Source: Bacteroidota bacterium (lineage in GTDB: Bacteria > Bacteroidota > Bacteroidia > Sphingobacteriales > Sphingobacteriaceae). From it: a stretch of 5,305 nucleotides of DNA. The position numbers and the translations under genes were made by a program. Each line of letters opens with the position of its first letter. Position 1 is the stretch's first letter. The stretch spans positions 1-5,305 of the forward strand of contig JABDEQ010000121.1 in assembly GCA_013286985.1 (NCBI GenBank). The letters are read 5' to 3'. A model generated the notes under the pieces. The model worked only from the letters and a program-made list of their open reading frames with translations. It had not been told where the DNA came from and searched no databases. Below, piece by piece: positions 4,316 through 5,305 of this stretch.

Positions 4316-5305
4316 ATGCAACAGTCCGAAACACATTATCCCAAAAAGAGAAGAACATGGCTGTGGCTGCTATTGGTTATCGTAGTAATTTTATGTACCA
4401 CAGGCTATTATCTGTACAATAAATATGTGGCAAACAATCGTTGGAAGCCTATACTGCAAGCGCAGTTAGCGCAACTGGTACTTAAATCAAGCGATAGTTT
4501 ATACCATATTGAATACTCGGATTTTGACTTAAATATTACATCGGGCGATGCCACACTGAGTGATTTTAAACTGGTACCCGATACCGCAGTTTATCAAAAA
4601 CTGGTATCGCTCCAAAAAGCGCCTGATAACCTGTTTATTTTAAGTGTAAAAAAACTATCCGTAAAAAATATAGGTGCGCGTAAAGCTTACAAGGAGAAAA
4701 TACTAAACATTGATAATATCTCCATCGACAATCCCAACCTTACCATTATAAGCAAGCGCTATAAGTTTAATGATACCGTAAAGGTTGGGAAACCGAAAAC
4801 CCCGTACGAAGTGCTTAAAAACATTTTTAAACAATTGCATATCGGCTCCATCGTATTAAATGATATCAGTTTAAATTATATCAATAAAAACAAACCCGAA
4901 ACTAAAAAAACAGATCTTGAACACCTGGACATCAAAATTTCCGATATTTTGGTTGATTCCTTGTCTGATAAAGATCCGGCACGTTTTTATTATACAAAAG
5001 GAGTAGATATAACCATCAATGATTATAAAATAAAAACTCCCGATAGTCTGTACAACGTGAGTCTGAAAAAGATATTCTTTTCTACCTCGCAAAAGAAAAT
5101 GATTTTGGAGAAGGTGGCTTTTACACCAAGATATAATCACACAGATTTTTATAAGGTTTCGGGGAAGTCAGGAGATATTTTTGATTTAAAATTTAAACGC
5201 ATTGATATCAATGATATTGATTTACAAAGTATTTTCCGCTACCAGTTTCTGTACGCCGGTTCAATGGATGTAATTAATCCGGATGTGAATATCTATCACA
5301 ACGGT
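4316..5305 (+). CDS. AsmA-like single-pass membrane protein, N-terminal 330 residues (runs off the right edge)
   Basis: The frame is open from the ATG at 4316-4318 to the edge (330 residues). The N-terminus is short and basic (KKRR at 10-13), followed by one membrane helix (about 14-34, WLWLLLVIVVILCTTGYYLY). This predicts the N-terminus inside and a large domain in the periplasm. Residues from about 58 (SSDSLYHIEYSDFDLNITSGDATLSDFKL) show the alternating beta pattern and the 'layered' Asp/Asn/Ile-rich strands (NIDNISIDNPNLTII, IGSIVLNDISLNYI, KFKRIDINDIDLQSI) seen in AsmA/DUF748-type proteins, which build long beta-groove bridges for lipid transport or envelope homeostasis. The family placement is inferred from this pattern and not from a diagnostic motif, so 'conserved envelope protein of unknown function' is the safe label. 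The gene is divergent from miaB with about 110 bases between starts. No convincing TAnnTTTG promoter was seen for it. Confidence 0.82.
   Translation, partial: MQQSETHYPKKRRTWLWLLLVIVVILCTTGYYLYNKYVANNRWKPILQAQLAQLVLKSSDSLYHIEYSDFDLNITSGDATLSDFKLVPDTAVYQKLVSLQKAPDNLFILSVKKLSVKNIGARKAYKEKILNIDNISIDNPNLTIISKRYKFNDTVKVGKPKTPYEVLKNIFKQLHIGSIVLNDISLNYINKNKPETKKTDLEHLDIKISDILVDSLSDKDPARFYYTKGVDITINDYKIKTPDSLYNVSLKKIFFSTSQKKMILEKVAFTPRYNHTDFYKVSGKSGDIFDLKFKRIDINDIDLQSIFRYQFLYAGSMDVINPDVNIYHNG

Noticed and set aside
4871..5140. 89-codon open frame on the minus strand opposite the AsmA-like gene
   Set aside because: The plus-strand frame is continuous and protein-like throughout. The antisense peptide is a run of hydrophobic and aromatic residues without a family pattern.
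1..5305. CRISPR arrays, tRNA or rRNA genes, riboswitches, transposase genes
   Set aside because: None was seen on either strand. The only spaced repeats are the 7-base arrays, the 23-base duplication and the miaB palindromic element.

Overview
The window looks like chromosomal DNA of a Bacteroidota bacterium, most likely family Sphingobacteriaceae (Pedobacter/Mucilaginibacter type). The reasons are an LptE lipoprotein of the Bacteroidota type, a receiver-less sigma-54 activator next to miaB and lptE, promoter-like motifs of the TTG / TAnnTTTG class, A-rich start-codon contexts without Shine-Dalgarno sequences, and the protein sequences themselves. Genus assignment is inference from recall, not from a search.

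Layout. On the minus strand, reading right to left: miaB (start near 4200, stop 2683), a small four-helix-bundle gene cassette (about 2191-2680), a sigma-54-dependent Fis-type regulator (2182-944), lptE (939-418) and the N-terminal part of an unrecognised protein that runs off the left edge (396-1). On the plus strand, divergent from miaB, is the N-terminal part of a single-pass membrane protein with AsmA-like character (4316 to the right edge). No stretch over 300 bases lacks a gene.

How the genes relate. The regulator, lptE and the leftmost gene are packed with 4- and 21-base gaps and are probably cotranscribed. MiaB modifies A37 of tRNA. LptE and probably the plus-strand protein belong to the cell envelope. 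The regulator's targets cannot be told from this window.

What is unusual. (1) miaB carries a 117-base, 39-codon in-frame insertion (3370-3486) made of two C/G-rich hairpins arranged as an imperfect inverted repeat. It resembles a dispersed intergenic palindromic repeat that has become coding sequence inside the radical-SAM domain. (2) The four-helix-bundle gene fills the miaB-regulator gap and is bounded by inverted arrays of a 7-base unit (GANNCAA), as expected of a mobile cassette. (3) That gene has been frameshifted by a perfect 23-base tandem duplication. Removing one copy restores a family-length protein of 116 residues with a typical last helix, so the change is recent and could be reversible.
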